From positions 209,967-273,966 of the forward strand of contig CAZTMT010000002.1 in NCBI GenBank assembly GCA_964615335.1: DNA of 64,000 nt, given 5' to 3'. The position numbers were made by a program, and so were the translations under genes. The stretch comes from HR10 sp964615335 (GTDB lineage: Bacteria; Acidobacteriota; Blastocatellia; HR10). Shown piece by piece: positions 8,356 through 17,135 of the stretch. Each line of letters starts with the position of its first letter. The stretch's first letter is position 1. The notes under the pieces were generated by a model. That model was not told where the DNA came from. It saw only the letters and a list, made by a program, of their open reading frames with translations, and searched no databases.

Positions 8356-9762
8356 TCATCGAAATTCCCCCGGAGGAAGAAGAGGCGCTCCCTCAGCCGA
8401 CGCACGCCGTTTCGAACGAGAGAGCACACATTCTCGATAAAGCGCTTCATACTGGCGCACCATCTCCTCGAAAGGCTTCACGGGTCGAATCTCCGCTCGG
8501 AGACGCGCCAGAAGATCCGGCCGCTCGACAAGCTCCCGTAACGCCGCCGCCAGACCGCGCGCATCTCCTCGCGCGAAGAGGAGTCCCCCGCGTCCGGATT
8601 CGAGCACACGCCCCATCTCCCCCACGCGCGCGCAGATGACGGGCAGACCGGCCGCGAAGGCTTCCCAGAGCGTCAGCGGTCCCGTCTCATGCCAGCGCGA
8701 CGGGATGACCAGAACGTCCACGCGCGAGAGCACATCCGGCAATTGCTCCGGAGGAAAAGGGCCGTGAAAGCAAATGCGGGGATCTCCTCCCGCCAGATAC
8801 TGCACCTGGTTTTGGAAGCTCACATCCTCGAAAGCCCCGAAAAGCTCCAGCGTCGCTCGCGCGCCCAAATCGGCGAGCCGGAACGCGCGAACCAGCAGAT
8901 CCACTCCCTTGGCGTAATTCATGCGCCCCACATATCCGAACCGAAGGGGGGTCCCTTCCCGCTTCTCTGACGCCGCCGGGCCGCGCGCAAAAGGAGCGAT
9001 CGTTTGCTCGATCAGGCGAAGACGCTCCGCGGGAAATCCGGCCGCGCGAAAGAGATCGAAAGAGAAAGGGCTCACGGCGACCAGAGCATCCACGCGCCCA
9101 GCGAGCATCTGGAACCACCCGGGGCGATCTCGAAGAGCTTCTACGGCCTGCCGCCCGATCGCAGACACAAGGCGTTCCCCCACCGGGCTCCGAGTAAGAG
9201 CAGTCAGGCCTTGCGCCATCCATCGCGGCCAGAATCGGTTCCTCCCGAAGAGCCGCCGATAGGTCCGGCTCTCGAAGATCAAACACGCCAGACACTCTCG
9301 CGTCGGTACATTCCAATCCCCGGCGCACAGTCGATCGTCCCAGGTCAGAAGCGTCGTCTTCCAACACAAGGGCCAATAATCGGTGAGCGTCCACACCACC
9401 GGGAGGTTGGCCCGAAGAGCCCTTTCGATGACCGAAGCCGAGAGAAACAGACCGTGCCAGACGTGAATCAGATCCGGGCGCTCCTCGGCCAGAAGACGCT
9501 CGACCGCCTCCCCCACAGCCTCATCGCAATATGCCGATCGGATGGGATTCCCTCCCCCTCCTCCCGCGATCCGCACCACGGGGATCCCCGCATAGGTTTC
9601 ACGCAGAAAGCGAATCGGCCCCTGTCTCTCCGAGAGGCTCGCGCAGAGAACGAACACCTCATACCCCCGCGTCCCAAGAGCACGGGCCAGATGATACGTC
9701 AGGACCTCAACTCCTCCGCTCCCTTCAGGGAAAAACCGATGCGCGACCAGAGCGATCTTCAT
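8356..9762 (-). CDS. GT4-family glycosyltransferase
   Basis: The 468-residue protein has the GT-B fold of family 4. The N-terminal domain opens with KIALVAHRFFPEGSGGVEVL, the usual acceptor-side glycine-rich loop. The C-terminal nucleotide-sugar domain has FGYVGRMNYAKGVDLLVRAF and the donor-site region PSRWHETGPLTLWEAFAAGL, a variant of the E-x7-E motif. Such enzymes build lipopolysaccharide, exopolysaccharide or protein glycans. No other polysaccharide genes are adjacent, so the acceptor is unknown. The start has a GGCGAGG site directly before ATG. Confidence 0.85.
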   Translation of the reverse strand: MKIALVAHRFFPEGSGGVEVLTYHLARALGTRGYEVFVLCASLSERQGPIRFLRETYAGIPVVRIAGGGGGNPIRSAYCDEAVGEAVERLLAEERPDLIHVWHGLFLSASVIERALRANLPVVWTLTDYWPLCWKTTLLTWDDRLCAGDWNVPTRECLACLIFESRTYRRLFGRNRFWPRWMAQGLTALTRSPVGERLVSAIGRQAVEALRDRPGWFQMLAGRVDALVAVSPFSFDLFRAAGFPAERLRLIEQTIAPFARGPAASEKREGTPLRFGYVGRMNYAKGVDLLVRAFRLADLGARATLELFGAFEDVSFQNQVQYLAGGDPRICFHGPFPPEQLPDVLSRVDVLVIPSRWHETGPLTLWEAFAAGLPVICARVGEMGRVLESGRGGLLFARGDARGLAAALRELVERPDLLARLRAEIRPVKPFEEMVRQYEALYRECVLSRSKRRASAEGAPLLPPGEFR

Positions 9763-9822
9763 CCTCGCCTTCCTCCGGTTTCGCCTTATGATACCACATC
9801 CCCACTGCGCCGGATGCGCGAA

Positions 9823-9851
9823 TTGACAAAGACCCGGCCGACTCTTAAACT
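9823..9851 (+). promoter_or_regulatory. Sigma-70-like promoter
   Basis: A perfect TTGACA (9823-9828), a 17-bp spacer and TAAACT (9846-9851, 4 of 6) lie upstream of the amidotransferase gene. Transcription would start near 9858, about 16 nt before the ATG at 9874. Confidence 0.75.
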
Positions 9852-9873
9852 ATGTGTTTTTCGCACAGAGACG

Positions 9874-10611
9874 ATGAGACCGCTCATCGCCATCTCGACC
9901 GAGGGAGAGGCGCCGGAGAATCCCCACACGGGCAGCCCTTCTTTTCACCTGGAGCGTCCCTACGTGGACGCCGTGTGCGCGGCCGGAGGCCTCCCGATTC
10001 TGGTCCCTCTTGTGCCGGATCGAGCGCTTCTTTGGGATCTCATGGAACGCTGCGATGGCCTCCTTTTGGCCGGAAGCCGAAACGACGTGGATCCCCGCCG
10101 GTATGGTCAATCGCCCCGAACGCGGCTGAATCCTGTCGTGCCGGAACAGGATGAGACGGCGTGGCTTCTTCTGGAAGCCGCCCAGGCGCATCGCCGGCCC
10201 ATTCTGGCCATCTGCTACGGGATGCATCTGCTCAACGTCTTCCGCGGCGGGACGCTCTATCAGGACATCTCCTCGCAACGGGAGAACACGCTTCGACACG
10301 AGCCCGGCGCTTCTCATGAAGAGCTTCGCCACCGCATTCGCATCGAGGAGGGAACGGTTCTCGCTCGTCTGGCCGGAGGGACGACGGCCGAGGTCACGAG
10401 CTTCCACCATCAGGCCGTAGAACGCCTGGGACAGGGCTTGCGGGCGATCGCCTGGAGCGAGGATGGGATCATCGAAGCCGTGATCGACACGGCCTCCGAT
10501 CTTCTCTGGCTCGGCCTTCAGTGGCATCCGGAGATCGGATTCGCTTCGGACCGCTTCTCGCAGGCCATCTTCAACTACTTCCTTCACGAAGCGGCGCGGA
10601 AGCATACGTAG
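9874..10611 (+). CDS. Class I glutamine amidotransferase-like gamma-glutamyl hydrolase (PuuD type)
   Basis: The 245-residue protein belongs to the peptidase C26 group of PuuD/gamma-glutamyl-GABA hydrolases. It has the nucleophile elbow AICYGMHLLNVFRGG with C114, and H218 and E220 in QWHPE complete the triad. The usual arginine after the Cys (CRG) is tyrosine here. Family members cut gamma-glutamyl amides, for example in polyamine breakdown. The start at 9874 is fixed by the promoter and the family N-terminus (RPLIAIST). It is followed 22 bp later by an MFS exporter, probably in one operon. Confidence 0.85.
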   Translation: MRPLIAISTEGEAPENPHTGSPSFHLERPYVDAVCAAGGLPILVPLVPDRALLWDLMERCDGLLLAGSRNDVDPRRYGQSPRTRLNPVVPEQDETAWLLLEAAQAHRRPILAICYGMHLLNVFRGGTLYQDISSQRENTLRHEPGASHEELRHRIRIEEGTVLARLAGGTTAEVTSFHHQAVERLGQGLRAIAWSEDGIIEAVIDTASDLLWLGLQWHPEIGFASDRFSQAIFNYFLHEAARKHT

Positions 10612-10633
10612 TTTTCGGAGGCGGACAAGGGGT

Positions 10634-11833
10634 ATGTCTCGGGAGGGAAGACGCGCGCTTCTGGTTTTGGGATTCGGCCATTTCGTCAACGATCTGCATA
10701 CGAGCACGCTGTATCCGCTGCTTCCCCTGATCGCCCGGAGGCTCCAGTTGAGCGAGGCCGAAGTCTTCTGGCTCGCTCCTTTGCTGAATCTCACCTCCTC
10801 CCTCATGCAGCCCGTATACGGATTCCTCGCCGACCGATACACGCGCCGCGCCTTCGCCGTCATCGGCCCGGCTATCGCCGGATCCTTCATCTCCTTGATT
10901 GGGACAGCCTCATCGTACACGATGCTCCTGCTCTTTCTCATCCTGGGGGGCATGGGCAACGGCGCCTTTCATCCGCAGGGCGCCGCTTTGGCCGCCGAGG
11001 CGAACGCCCACCGGCGCCGGATCGCCCTTTCGACGTTCTCTTCCTCGGGAACTCTCGGATTCGCCCTGGGCCCTCTGATCATCACCTCGATTGTCGCGGC
11101 GACGGATTTGAGGCACACGTACTTGCTGATGCCGCTCGGATGGATCGCCGCCCTGCTTCTCTATCGCTACTGTCCCACGGGAGAAAGCCGAGATCCTCGC
11201 AGAAGCCACCATCACACGCTCTCTCACACGACCTTGACTCTGCGCAGGGTCTGGCGCCCCATGCTCTTCCTCTACGCGATCACCGTCTCGCGCTCGGCCA
11301 CGTACGTGATGACCAATAGCTACATGCCTTTCATCCTAGCCCACCGAGGATACAGTTTGCGCGAGACCGGAGGGATTCTGACGGCTTATCTTCTGGCCGG
11401 AGCCTGCGGGAGCTTCCTCGGAGGAGCCTTCGCCGAACGGTTCGGGGGCCGATGGCTCACACTCGGGACGGGAATCTTCGTTCCATTGGCATTCGCGATG
11501 GCTCTTTTCACGACAGGACCTCTGAGCCTGGCGGCTCTGATCGCGGGAGGATTCGCCCTGATGTCCGTCTTTCCGGTCAACGTCGCGACAGCTCAGGAGC
11601 TTGCTCCCGGGGGAACATCAACCGTCTCCGCCCTGATGATGGGCTTCGCTTGGGGAGTAGGTTCGATGTCCCCGGCTCTCTTCGAACCGCTCACTCGCGG
11701 ACTGGGCTTTGAAGGAGTTCTCGCCGCGATGGCCGTGTTCCCTCTGCTGACGTCTCTGCTGGCCCTCGGAATACCGCACGAGCGCCCTCCGGCCCTGCAT
11801 CCTGATGCGGCTATGGCGAGTTCGGCCCCTTGA
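10634..11833 (+). CDS. MFS transporter, fosmidomycin-resistance (Fsr) type
   Basis: The 399-residue product has 12 predicted membrane helices. It opens with GFGHFVNDLHTSTLYPLLPL, the hallmark of Fsr-like exporters, and carries the MFS motif GFLADRYTRR between helices 2 and 3 and GMGNGAFHPQGAA further on. Substrates of Fsr relatives are small drugs or sugars; the real one here is unknown. An AAGGGG site precedes the ATG. The stop lies 4 bp from the convergent end of comM. Confidence 0.85.
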   Translation: MSREGRRALLVLGFGHFVNDLHTSTLYPLLPLIARRLQLSEAEVFWLAPLLNLTSSLMQPVYGFLADRYTRRAFAVIGPAIAGSFISLIGTASSYTMLLLFLILGGMGNGAFHPQGAALAAEANAHRRRIALSTFSSSGTLGFALGPLIITSIVAATDLRHTYLLMPLGWIAALLLYRYCPTGESRDPRRSHHHTLSHTTLTLRRVWRPMLFLYAITVSRSATYVMTNSYMPFILAHRGYSLRETGGILTAYLLAGACGSFLGGAFAERFGGRWLTLGTGIFVPLAFAMALFTTGPLSLAALIAGGFALMSVFPVNVATAQELAPGGTSTVSALMMGFAWGVGSMSPALFEPLTRGLGFEGVLAAMAVFPLLTSLLALGIPHERPPALHPDAAMASSAP

Positions 11834-11837
11834 GGGA

Positions 11838-13382
11838 CTACATCCAGTAGGTGCGATCCAGACTCCGGTACTGGATCGCTTCGGAGACATGATGCGGCTG
11901 GATCGCCGTGCTCTCCTCCAGATCCGCGATCGTGCGACTCACTTTCAGGATGCGATCGTAAGCGCGGGCCGATAGCCCCAGGCGCGAGACGGCATTCTCC
12001 AGCAGGCGGTGCGCCGATTCGGTGAGACGGCAGTGGGCACGGATCAATCGCGGCGTCATCTGCGCATTGCAGTAGATCCCCTCTCCCGCATACCGGCGCA
12101 GTTGAAGGGCGCGAGCGCGCACGACGCGCTCCCGAATCGCCGAAGAACCTTCACCCGCCGCCTCGTCGGCCAGTTCCCGGAATCGCACCGCCGGGACTTC
12201 GATGTGAATGTCTATGCGATCCAGAAGGGGCCCCGAGATCTTCGAGACATACCGCTGGATCATCGCCGGAGTGCACGTGCACTGCCGGATCGTCGAGCCC
12301 CAGTATCCACACGGGCAGGGATTCATCGCCGCCGCGAGCATGAAACGGGCCGGGAAAGTCACCGACATGGAGGCGCGCGAGATCGTCACCTTCCCATCTT
12401 CCAGAGGTTGGCGCAAGACTTCGAGGACATTTCGATCGAATTCGGGCAGCTCGTCCAAGAAGAGAACTCCATGGTGCGCGAGGCTCACCTCGCCCGGGCG
12501 CGGAACAGCTCCTCCCCCGATGAGGCCCGCATCGCTGATCGTATGATGGGGCGCGCGAAAGGGACGCGCCACGACCAGGCCGCGCTTCTCGGTCAATCCG
12601 ACGACGCTGTGAATCGTCGTGACCTCAATGGCCTCTTCGAAAGTCAGGGGAGGCAAGATCGTCGGAATGCGCTTGGCCAGCATCGTCTTGCCGCTTCCCG
12701 GAGGACCAATCATCAAGATGTTGTGTCCTCCGGCACAGGCGACTTCCAGAGCGCGCTTGGCCGCCCATTGCCCTTTGACCTCGCTGAAATCAACGGGATA
12801 GCGGTTGATCTCCTCGAAAAGCTCGTCCCGAGAGAGGCGCAGCGGAGCCGCCGGAGAGGACCCCGTGAGCCGACGCACGACTTCCGGGAGCGCGCTCACC
12901 GGATACACGTCAATCCCCTCGACCACCGCGGCCTCGCGCGCATTCTCCTCGGGCACGAACATCCGCCGAATCCCCTGCGATCTCGCCCTCACCGCCATCG
13001 GCAAGACGCCGCGAACGGGCCGAATCCGACCATCCAGCGAGAGTTCTCCCGTGAAGAGCGCATCCTGTACCGGCACGCCTTCCAAATATCCGTTTGCTCC
13101 GAGAATGCCCACGGCAATGGGGAGGTCGAAGCTGGACCCCTCCTTTTTGATGTCCGCCGGAGCCAAGTTCACCGTGACGCGATGAGGGGGGAAGAAGAAG
13201 CCGCAGTTCTGAATCGCCGCGCGAATGCGCTCTCGACTCTCCCGCACGGCTGCATCGGGGAGCCCGACCATGATGAACGCCGATCCGGCCTGGTCTCCCC
13301 CTCGGGGGGAGAGATCCACCTCCACCTCGACAAGATAGGCCTCAATCCCCAGTGTCGCTGCGCTGGTCACTTTGAAGAGCAT
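11838..13382 (-). CDS. comM: YifB/ComM-type Mg-chelatase-like AAA+ ATPase
   Basis: The 514-residue protein has an N-terminal Lon-protease-like fold domain (residues 1-170, MVGLPDAAVRESRERIRAAI, VNLAPADIKKEG), an AAA+ core with Walker A GPPGSGKT at 226-233, and Walker B/sensor region GVLFLDELPEF. A C-terminal Mg-chelatase-like domain follows. ComM is a hexameric helicase that drives branch migration when incoming DNA recombines during transformation. It contains the RAPHHTISDAGLIGGG segment typical of the family. Length is the family norm. Confidence 0.93.
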   Translation of the reverse strand: MLFKVTSAATLGIEAYLVEVEVDLSPRGGDQAGSAFIMVGLPDAAVRESRERIRAAIQNCGFFFPPHRVTVNLAPADIKKEGSSFDLPIAVGILGANGYLEGVPVQDALFTGELSLDGRIRPVRGVLPMAVRARSQGIRRMFVPEENAREAAVVEGIDVYPVSALPEVVRRLTGSSPAAPLRLSRDELFEEINRYPVDFSEVKGQWAAKRALEVACAGGHNILMIGPPGSGKTMLAKRIPTILPPLTFEEAIEVTTIHSVVGLTEKRGLVVARPFRAPHHTISDAGLIGGGAVPRPGEVSLAHHGVLFLDELPEFDRNVLEVLRQPLEDGKVTISRASMSVTFPARFMLAAAMNPCPCGYWGSTIRQCTCTPAMIQRYVSKISGPLLDRIDIHIEVPAVRFRELADEAAGEGSSAIRERVVRARALQLRRYAGEGIYCNAQMTPRLIRAHCRLTESAHRLLENAVSRLGLSARAYDRILKVSRTIADLEESTAIQPHHVSEAIQYRSLDRTYWM

Positions 13383-13425
13383 GGGGACTTCCCGGAATCA
13401 GGGGTCGAAAACCGAATTCAGGAGG

Positions 13426-13491
13426 ACAAAAAGCAAGGACGACCCTTGCCATCCGAGCGATCGAACTCGCTTCCTCTGGCAAGAGCCGTCC
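13426..13491 (-). terminator. Rho-independent terminator of the small secreted protein gene
   Basis: A 15-bp stem with two or three G-U pairs is formed by 13477-13491 and 13437-13451, with a smaller hairpin inside it. On the minus strand it is followed by TTGCTTTTTG (13436-13427). It lies just after the stop at 13501. Confidence 0.8.
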
Positions 13492-13500
13492 TCCACTTTT

Positions 13501-13878
13501 TCAGGAAGTCTTCGCGGCCGCTCCGGCTGCCGCCCGGACACTGATCCTCTTGAGGACGTGCTTGCCCGTGGACTCATCGCAGCGCGTCGTCACGCGATCT
13601 CCGGGCTTGAGGTCACTCAGGGTGATCGTCTGGCGCCCCTTGGTGATCCGAGCATCCGAAGCCACCGAGAGCGTCATCTCCTTGCCCGTCCTCTGCTTGA
13701 TGACGATCTCCGACTTCGCCGTATCCACGGAGACCACTTCCCCCGAATGGGTCTTCAAAGCGGGTTGCTGAGCGGCCGCCTTGGAAGGAGCTTGCCCCGT
13801 CTGTTGCTGTTGAGCCAGCAGGCTCATGACGGAGAGTGAAAGAGCGAACGTCACAGCCCATACGATGGATCGTCTCAT
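13501..13878 (-). CDS. Small secreted beta-rich protein (DUF5666-like)
   Basis: The 125-residue product has a signal peptide (residues 1-22, cut after SLLA) and a Gln/Ala-rich stretch. A small beta domain follows: HSGEVVSVDTAKSEIVIKQR, then GKEMTLSVASDARI and LKPGDRVTTRCDE. The pattern, with a strand pair followed by L-x-x-GDxV, resembles OB-like DUF5666 domains of periplasmic proteins. Function unknown. The gene stands alone between its own promoter and its own terminator. Confidence 0.7.
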   Translation of the reverse strand: MRRSIVWAVTFALSLSVMSLLAQQQQTGQAPSKAAAQQPALKTHSGEVVSVDTAKSEIVIKQRTGKEMTLSVASDARITKGRQTITLSDLKPGDRVTTRCDESTGKHVLKRISVRAAAGAAAKTS

Positions 13879-13913
13879 AGCCCTCTACCCTCCTCGTGAT
13901 TTGGAACCTGACG

Positions 13914-13941
13914 ATTATAGCGCAGAGCGCAGCGACGTCAA
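13914..13941 (-). promoter_or_regulatory. Strong sigma-70-like promoter for the small secreted protein
   Basis: On the minus strand TTGACG (13941-13936, 5 of 6) and a perfect TATAAT (13919-13914) are 16 bp apart. Transcription would start near 13907; GAGGAGGG precedes the ATG at 13878. Confidence 0.8.
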
Positions 13942-14014
13942 GGGCGAAGACACAGAGACCTTCTCCATCTCCTGAGAAAACGGGAGATCGCATCGTGGAG
14001 GGCGCGCCCGCCGC

Positions 14015-15223
14015 TCAGCGCCGGGATGAAGCCGCCCGTTCCGATTCGACCTGAAGCGAGTTCAGGAACTCCGCATTCGTCTTGGTCTTGGCCAGGCGCT
14101 CCAGCATGAGCTGCATAGCCTCCACAGGCGAGAGAGTCGCCAGGACACGACGCAAGACAATGATCCGGTTCAGATCCTGAGGCGGGATGAGAAGCTCCTC
14201 TCGCCTGGTCCCCGAGCGATGGATGTCAATCGCCGGGAAGACGCGCTTGTCGGCCAACGCGCGATCCAGGTGGATCTCCATGTTGCCCGTCCCCTTGAAC
14301 TCCTCGAAGATCACCTGATCCATCCGCGAGCCCGTATCAATGAGCGCTGTCGCGATGATCGTCAAACTGCCGGCATCTTCGAGGTTGCGGGCCGCTCCGA
14401 AGAAGCGCTTCGGTTTCTCCATGGCGCTGGCGTCGATGCCCCCCGTGAGCGTCCGACCACTCCGCTCCACAATCGAGTTGTGCGCTCGCGCCAGACGGGT
14501 GATCGAGTCCAGAAGGATCACGACGTCATTGCCGTACTCGACCAACCGCTTGGCTTTCTCCAGGACGATCTCCGCGACGCGGGCGTGTCGCTCGGCCGGC
14601 TGATCGAACGTCGAGGCCACGATCTCCCCATGCACTTTTCGTTCCCAATCGGTGACCTCTTCCGGACGCTCGTCAATCAGAAGGACGATGAGTTTGACTT
14701 CCGGGTGGTTGCGGGTGATCGAGTTGGCGATCGTCTGCAGAAGCACCGTCTTTCCCGTTCGCGGAGGAGCGACGATCAACCCGCGCTGCCCCTTCCCGAT
14801 CGGAGTCAGAAGGTCCATCACCCGAGCCGAGAGATTGTCCGGAGTCGTTTCCAGATGGAAGCGCTCCTCCGGAAACAACGGAACGAGCGTCTCAAAAGGA
14901 GGCGTCTCGCGCCGCCGATCCGGGGCTTCTCCATTGATCGTCTCCACGCGCACCAGAGCGAAATACCGCTCATCGTCATGCGGGGGACGACAGAGCCCAC
15001 AGACGACATCTCCGGTGCGCATCTTGAACCGGCGAATCTGCGACTGCGCGACATAGATGTCATCCGGGCTCGGGATGTATCCGTTCTCAGGCGAGAGCAG
15101 GAATCCATGCCCTTCGGGCAAGACCTCCAGCACGCCCTCGATCAAGATGAGATCGTTCTTCATCATAGTCTGTTGGGAGGATAGATCCTGTCCGGCACGA
15201 GAGTCATCCATCATCTCCACCAT
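14015..15223 (-). CDS. rho: Transcription termination factor Rho
   Basis: Rho is the hexameric RNA helicase that ends transcription. The 402-residue form has a short N-terminus and the cold-shock-like RNA-binding domain (GHGFLLSPENGYIPSPDDIY, IRRFKMRTGDVV). The ATPase core follows with P-loop PPRTGKT at 153-159, LIDERPEEVTDW, and LLDSITRLARA with GGIDASAMEKPKRFFGAARN. The C-terminal RSGTRREELL is typical. It lacks the long N-terminal Rho_N insert seen in some phyla. I use ATG 15223; a TTG at 15232 and ATGs at 15214 and 15211 are alternatives. The start is 5 nt after the rpoD stop. Confidence 0.95.
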   Translation of the reverse strand: MVEMMDDSRAGQDLSSQQTMMKNDLILIEGVLEVLPEGHGFLLSPENGYIPSPDDIYVAQSQIRRFKMRTGDVVCGLCRPPHDDERYFALVRVETINGEAPDRRRETPPFETLVPLFPEERFHLETTPDNLSARVMDLLTPIGKGQRGLIVAPPRTGKTVLLQTIANSITRNHPEVKLIVLLIDERPEEVTDWERKVHGEIVASTFDQPAERHARVAEIVLEKAKRLVEYGNDVVILLDSITRLARAHNSIVERSGRTLTGGIDASAMEKPKRFFGAARNLEDAGSLTIIATALIDTGSRMDQVIFEEFKGTGNMEIHLDRALADKRVFPAIDIHRSGTRREELLIPPQDLNRIIVLRRVLATLSPVEAMQLMLERLAKTKTNAEFLNSLQVESERAASSRR

Positions 15224-15228
15224 AGACC

Positions 15229-16824
15229 TCAACCCAAGAAGGACTTGAGCTTGGAACTGATCGCCGGATGTCGCAACTTGGCCAGCGCTCGAGCTTCGAT
15301 CTGGCGGACGCGCTCTCGCGTGACGCCCAGGTGCTTTCCGATCTCCTCCAGGGTGTATTCCTCCCCTTGCGGGTTGAGCCCAAACCGCATCCGGATGATC
15401 GTCTGCTCGCGCGGGGTGAGAACCCGGAGCGACTCTTCCGTGATGCGCTTCAGGTTGTTCTGAATGGCCAGTTCGATCGGGTTGTTCGAGCCCCGATCCG
15501 GGATGAGATGACCGAGCCGAACTTCTTCATTCTCAAACATGGGCGTCTCCAGCGAGACCGGTCCCTGGGCGGCCTCCATGAGCTGCCGCAGCTTCTCGGT
15601 CGTAATGCCCACTTTCCGCGCGATCTCGGCCGGTGTGGGTTCCCTCCCGAGCTTTTCGCCAAGCTCCCGCGTCACCTGCCGAATGCGCTCCAGTGTGTCC
15701 GTCACATGAACGGGCAAACGAATGGTCCGCGCCTTATCGGAGATCGCCCGCCGAATCGCCTGCCGAATCCACCAGACGGCATACGTCGAGAACTTGTACC
15801 CCCGGCGGTAGTCGAACTTCTCGACGGCCTTCATGAGCCCGATGTTCCCCTCCTGAATGAGATCCAGCAACGGAAGGCCCAGGTGAGCGTACCGCTTGGC
15901 GAAGGCGATCACCAGCCGGAGATTAGCTTCTGTCAGCTCCCGCTTGGCCTGCTCGGATTGCTGCTGGCCCCGCAGGATCTGCTCCAGAGCCCGAGCGGGA
16001 TCTTGCAGCGGGACGCCATAGCGCTGCTCCAGTTCTCGGACACACCGGCGCGCGGCGCGCACACGGGCCCGAAGCTCCCGATCGTCCTTCCGCCGCGCGC
16101 GACGAAGAGCCTGCTCCAGTTGCTGCAGCTCCTGCCGGGCGCGCTGCAGGTCCTCGACCGCCTGCCGGATCCGGGCAATAAGCTTCTCGCGAAGCGAAGG
16201 CACCAGATCCAGCTCGCGGATCTTCCGCGAGAGGATCACCCGCGTCTTCTGGAACTGACGCAGGAGTCGGCGCTGCTTGGTCGGATTCTGCCGAAGCCCG
16301 CGCAGTTTCTCGGCCTGCCCCAGAAGACGCCGATGCAGCTTCCGGATCTCCTCCAGAGTCCGGAGAACACGCGCCCGCAGCTCGCGCACATTCTCAGTCT
16401 CCTCGTCCTGCTCCGTATCCACGATCTCCTTCAGATCAATCTCACCTTTCTTCAGCCGCTCGCCGAGCGCAATCAACTCCATGACAACAATCGGCGAGCG
16501 AGAGAGCGCCTTCCGCACCAGGCGTTCCCCACGCTCGATGCGCTTGGCCAAAAGGACCTCTCCTTCCTGCGTCAGAAGAGGAGTCGAGGCGATCTCACGG
16601 AAATAGGTCCGAATGGCATCAACAGCCTCGACCTCTTCGACCTCCCCTTCGCCCGGAAGCTCCTCCAAAGCTTCACCTTCAGAGAGTCCCGTGAGTCCCT
16701 CCTCAAACTCCTCCTCAGGATAGGCGAAGTCCAGCAGGTCTTCGCGAACAAACCCCTCCTCAAGCGACGAGGAGTCTTCGTCCATCAGAAGGGGATCATC
16801 AATGGATTCCAGTAAAGTCTCCAT
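15229..16824 (-). CDS. rpoD: Primary sigma-70 factor
   Basis: The 531-residue protein is the housekeeping sigma factor. After an acidic leader (residues 1-70) comes region 1.2 (VDAIRTYFREIASTPLLT) and a long charged helical non-conserved insert (about 150-285). Region 2 follows, with ANLRLVIAFAKRYAHLGLPL, DLIQEGNIGLMKAVEKFD and YKFSTYAVWWIRQAIRRA. Region 3 and region 4 close the protein with the helix-turn-helix LEEIGKHLGVTRERVRQIEA. The ATG at 16824 has an AAAGG site. A promoter at 17025-17054 leaves a leader of about 195 nt. rho follows at once, so both appear to be one transcript. Confidence 0.95.
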   Translation of the reverse strand: METLLESIDDPLLMDEDSSSLEEGFVREDLLDFAYPEEEFEEGLTGLSEGEALEELPGEGEVEEVEAVDAIRTYFREIASTPLLTQEGEVLLAKRIERGERLVRKALSRSPIVVMELIALGERLKKGEIDLKEIVDTEQDEETENVRELRARVLRTLEEIRKLHRRLLGQAEKLRGLRQNPTKQRRLLRQFQKTRVILSRKIRELDLVPSLREKLIARIRQAVEDLQRARQELQQLEQALRRARRKDDRELRARVRAARRCVRELEQRYGVPLQDPARALEQILRGQQQSEQAKRELTEANLRLVIAFAKRYAHLGLPLLDLIQEGNIGLMKAVEKFDYRRGYKFSTYAVWWIRQAIRRAISDKARTIRLPVHVTDTLERIRQVTRELGEKLGREPTPAEIARKVGITTEKLRQLMEAAQGPVSLETPMFENEEVRLGHLIPDRGSNNPIELAIQNNLKRITEESLRVLTPREQTIIRMRFGLNPQGEEYTLEEIGKHLGVTRERVRQIEARALAKLRHPAISSKLKSFLG

Positions 16825-16870
16825 ATGCCTTTCGCCTTCTTCTTCGGTCTCCCCCAAGCTCTACTGGATG

Positions 16871-16990
16871 TCACACTCCACCGGTGCGTTGCTCTTTCAA
16901 AGACTCGCGAAGCGACCGAAAAGCCTTCCGGCACCCCCGTTCGGTGACGCACAACATTCCTTCGAGCCTCTCGTCTCCGACCGGGTACAT
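16871..16990 (-). CDS. Possible 39-residue leader ORF upstream of rpoD
   Basis: Inside the long leader of rpoD, an ATG at 16990 opens 39 codons whose product includes LCVTERGCRKAFRSLRESL and ends KEQRTGGV. An internal ATG at 16957 with GAGAGG upstream would give 28 residues. It stops 46 bp before the rpoD start. Two Cys and a basic helix-like tail look protein-like, but no homolog is known to me. It could be an upstream regulatory frame or chance. Confidence 0.3.
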   Translation of the reverse strand: MYPVGDERLEGMLCVTERGCRKAFRSLRESLKEQRTGGV

Positions 16991-17024
16991 TGTCTTACGC
17001 CCACCCTCTCAACAGAACCGCCAA

Positions 17025-17054
17025 AGTATATAGAAAATAAGCCCCTTCTGTCAA
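17025..17054 (-). promoter_or_regulatory. Sigma-70-like promoter of rpoD-rho
   Basis: On the minus strand a perfect TTGACA (17054-17049), an 18-bp spacer and TATACT (17030-17025, 5 of 6) point toward rpoD. The stretch 16825-17024 between it and the rpoD ATG holds only the possible leader ORF. Confidence 0.82.
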
Positions 17055-17090
17055 GAAGAAAAATCGGCCAAAAAGGCCCCGCGCCACAGA

Positions 17091-17124
17091 AAAGCCAGAG
17101 GGGCTCCTCGGATCGAGGAGCCCC
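17091..17124 (-). terminator. Rho-independent terminator of hsp20
   Basis: An 11-bp perfect stem (17100-17110 with 17114-17124, loop of 3) lies 12 bp after the hsp20 stop. It is followed on the minus strand by TCTGGCTTTTCTG. A second weak GGCC hairpin with TTTTTC lies at 17061-17078. Confidence 0.8.
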
Positions 17125-17135
17125 CTCCGACGGGC

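Noticed and set aside
9004..9873. Long open frame that extends the amidotransferase gene upstream by 290 codons
   Set aside because: It runs antisense to the GT4 gene, is rich in Arg/Ser/Pro, and the promoter and family start place the true ATG at 9874.
13978..14005. Terminator after rho
   Set aside because: A six-pair inverted repeat (ATCTCC/GGAGAT) is present nearby but has a large loop and no T-run.
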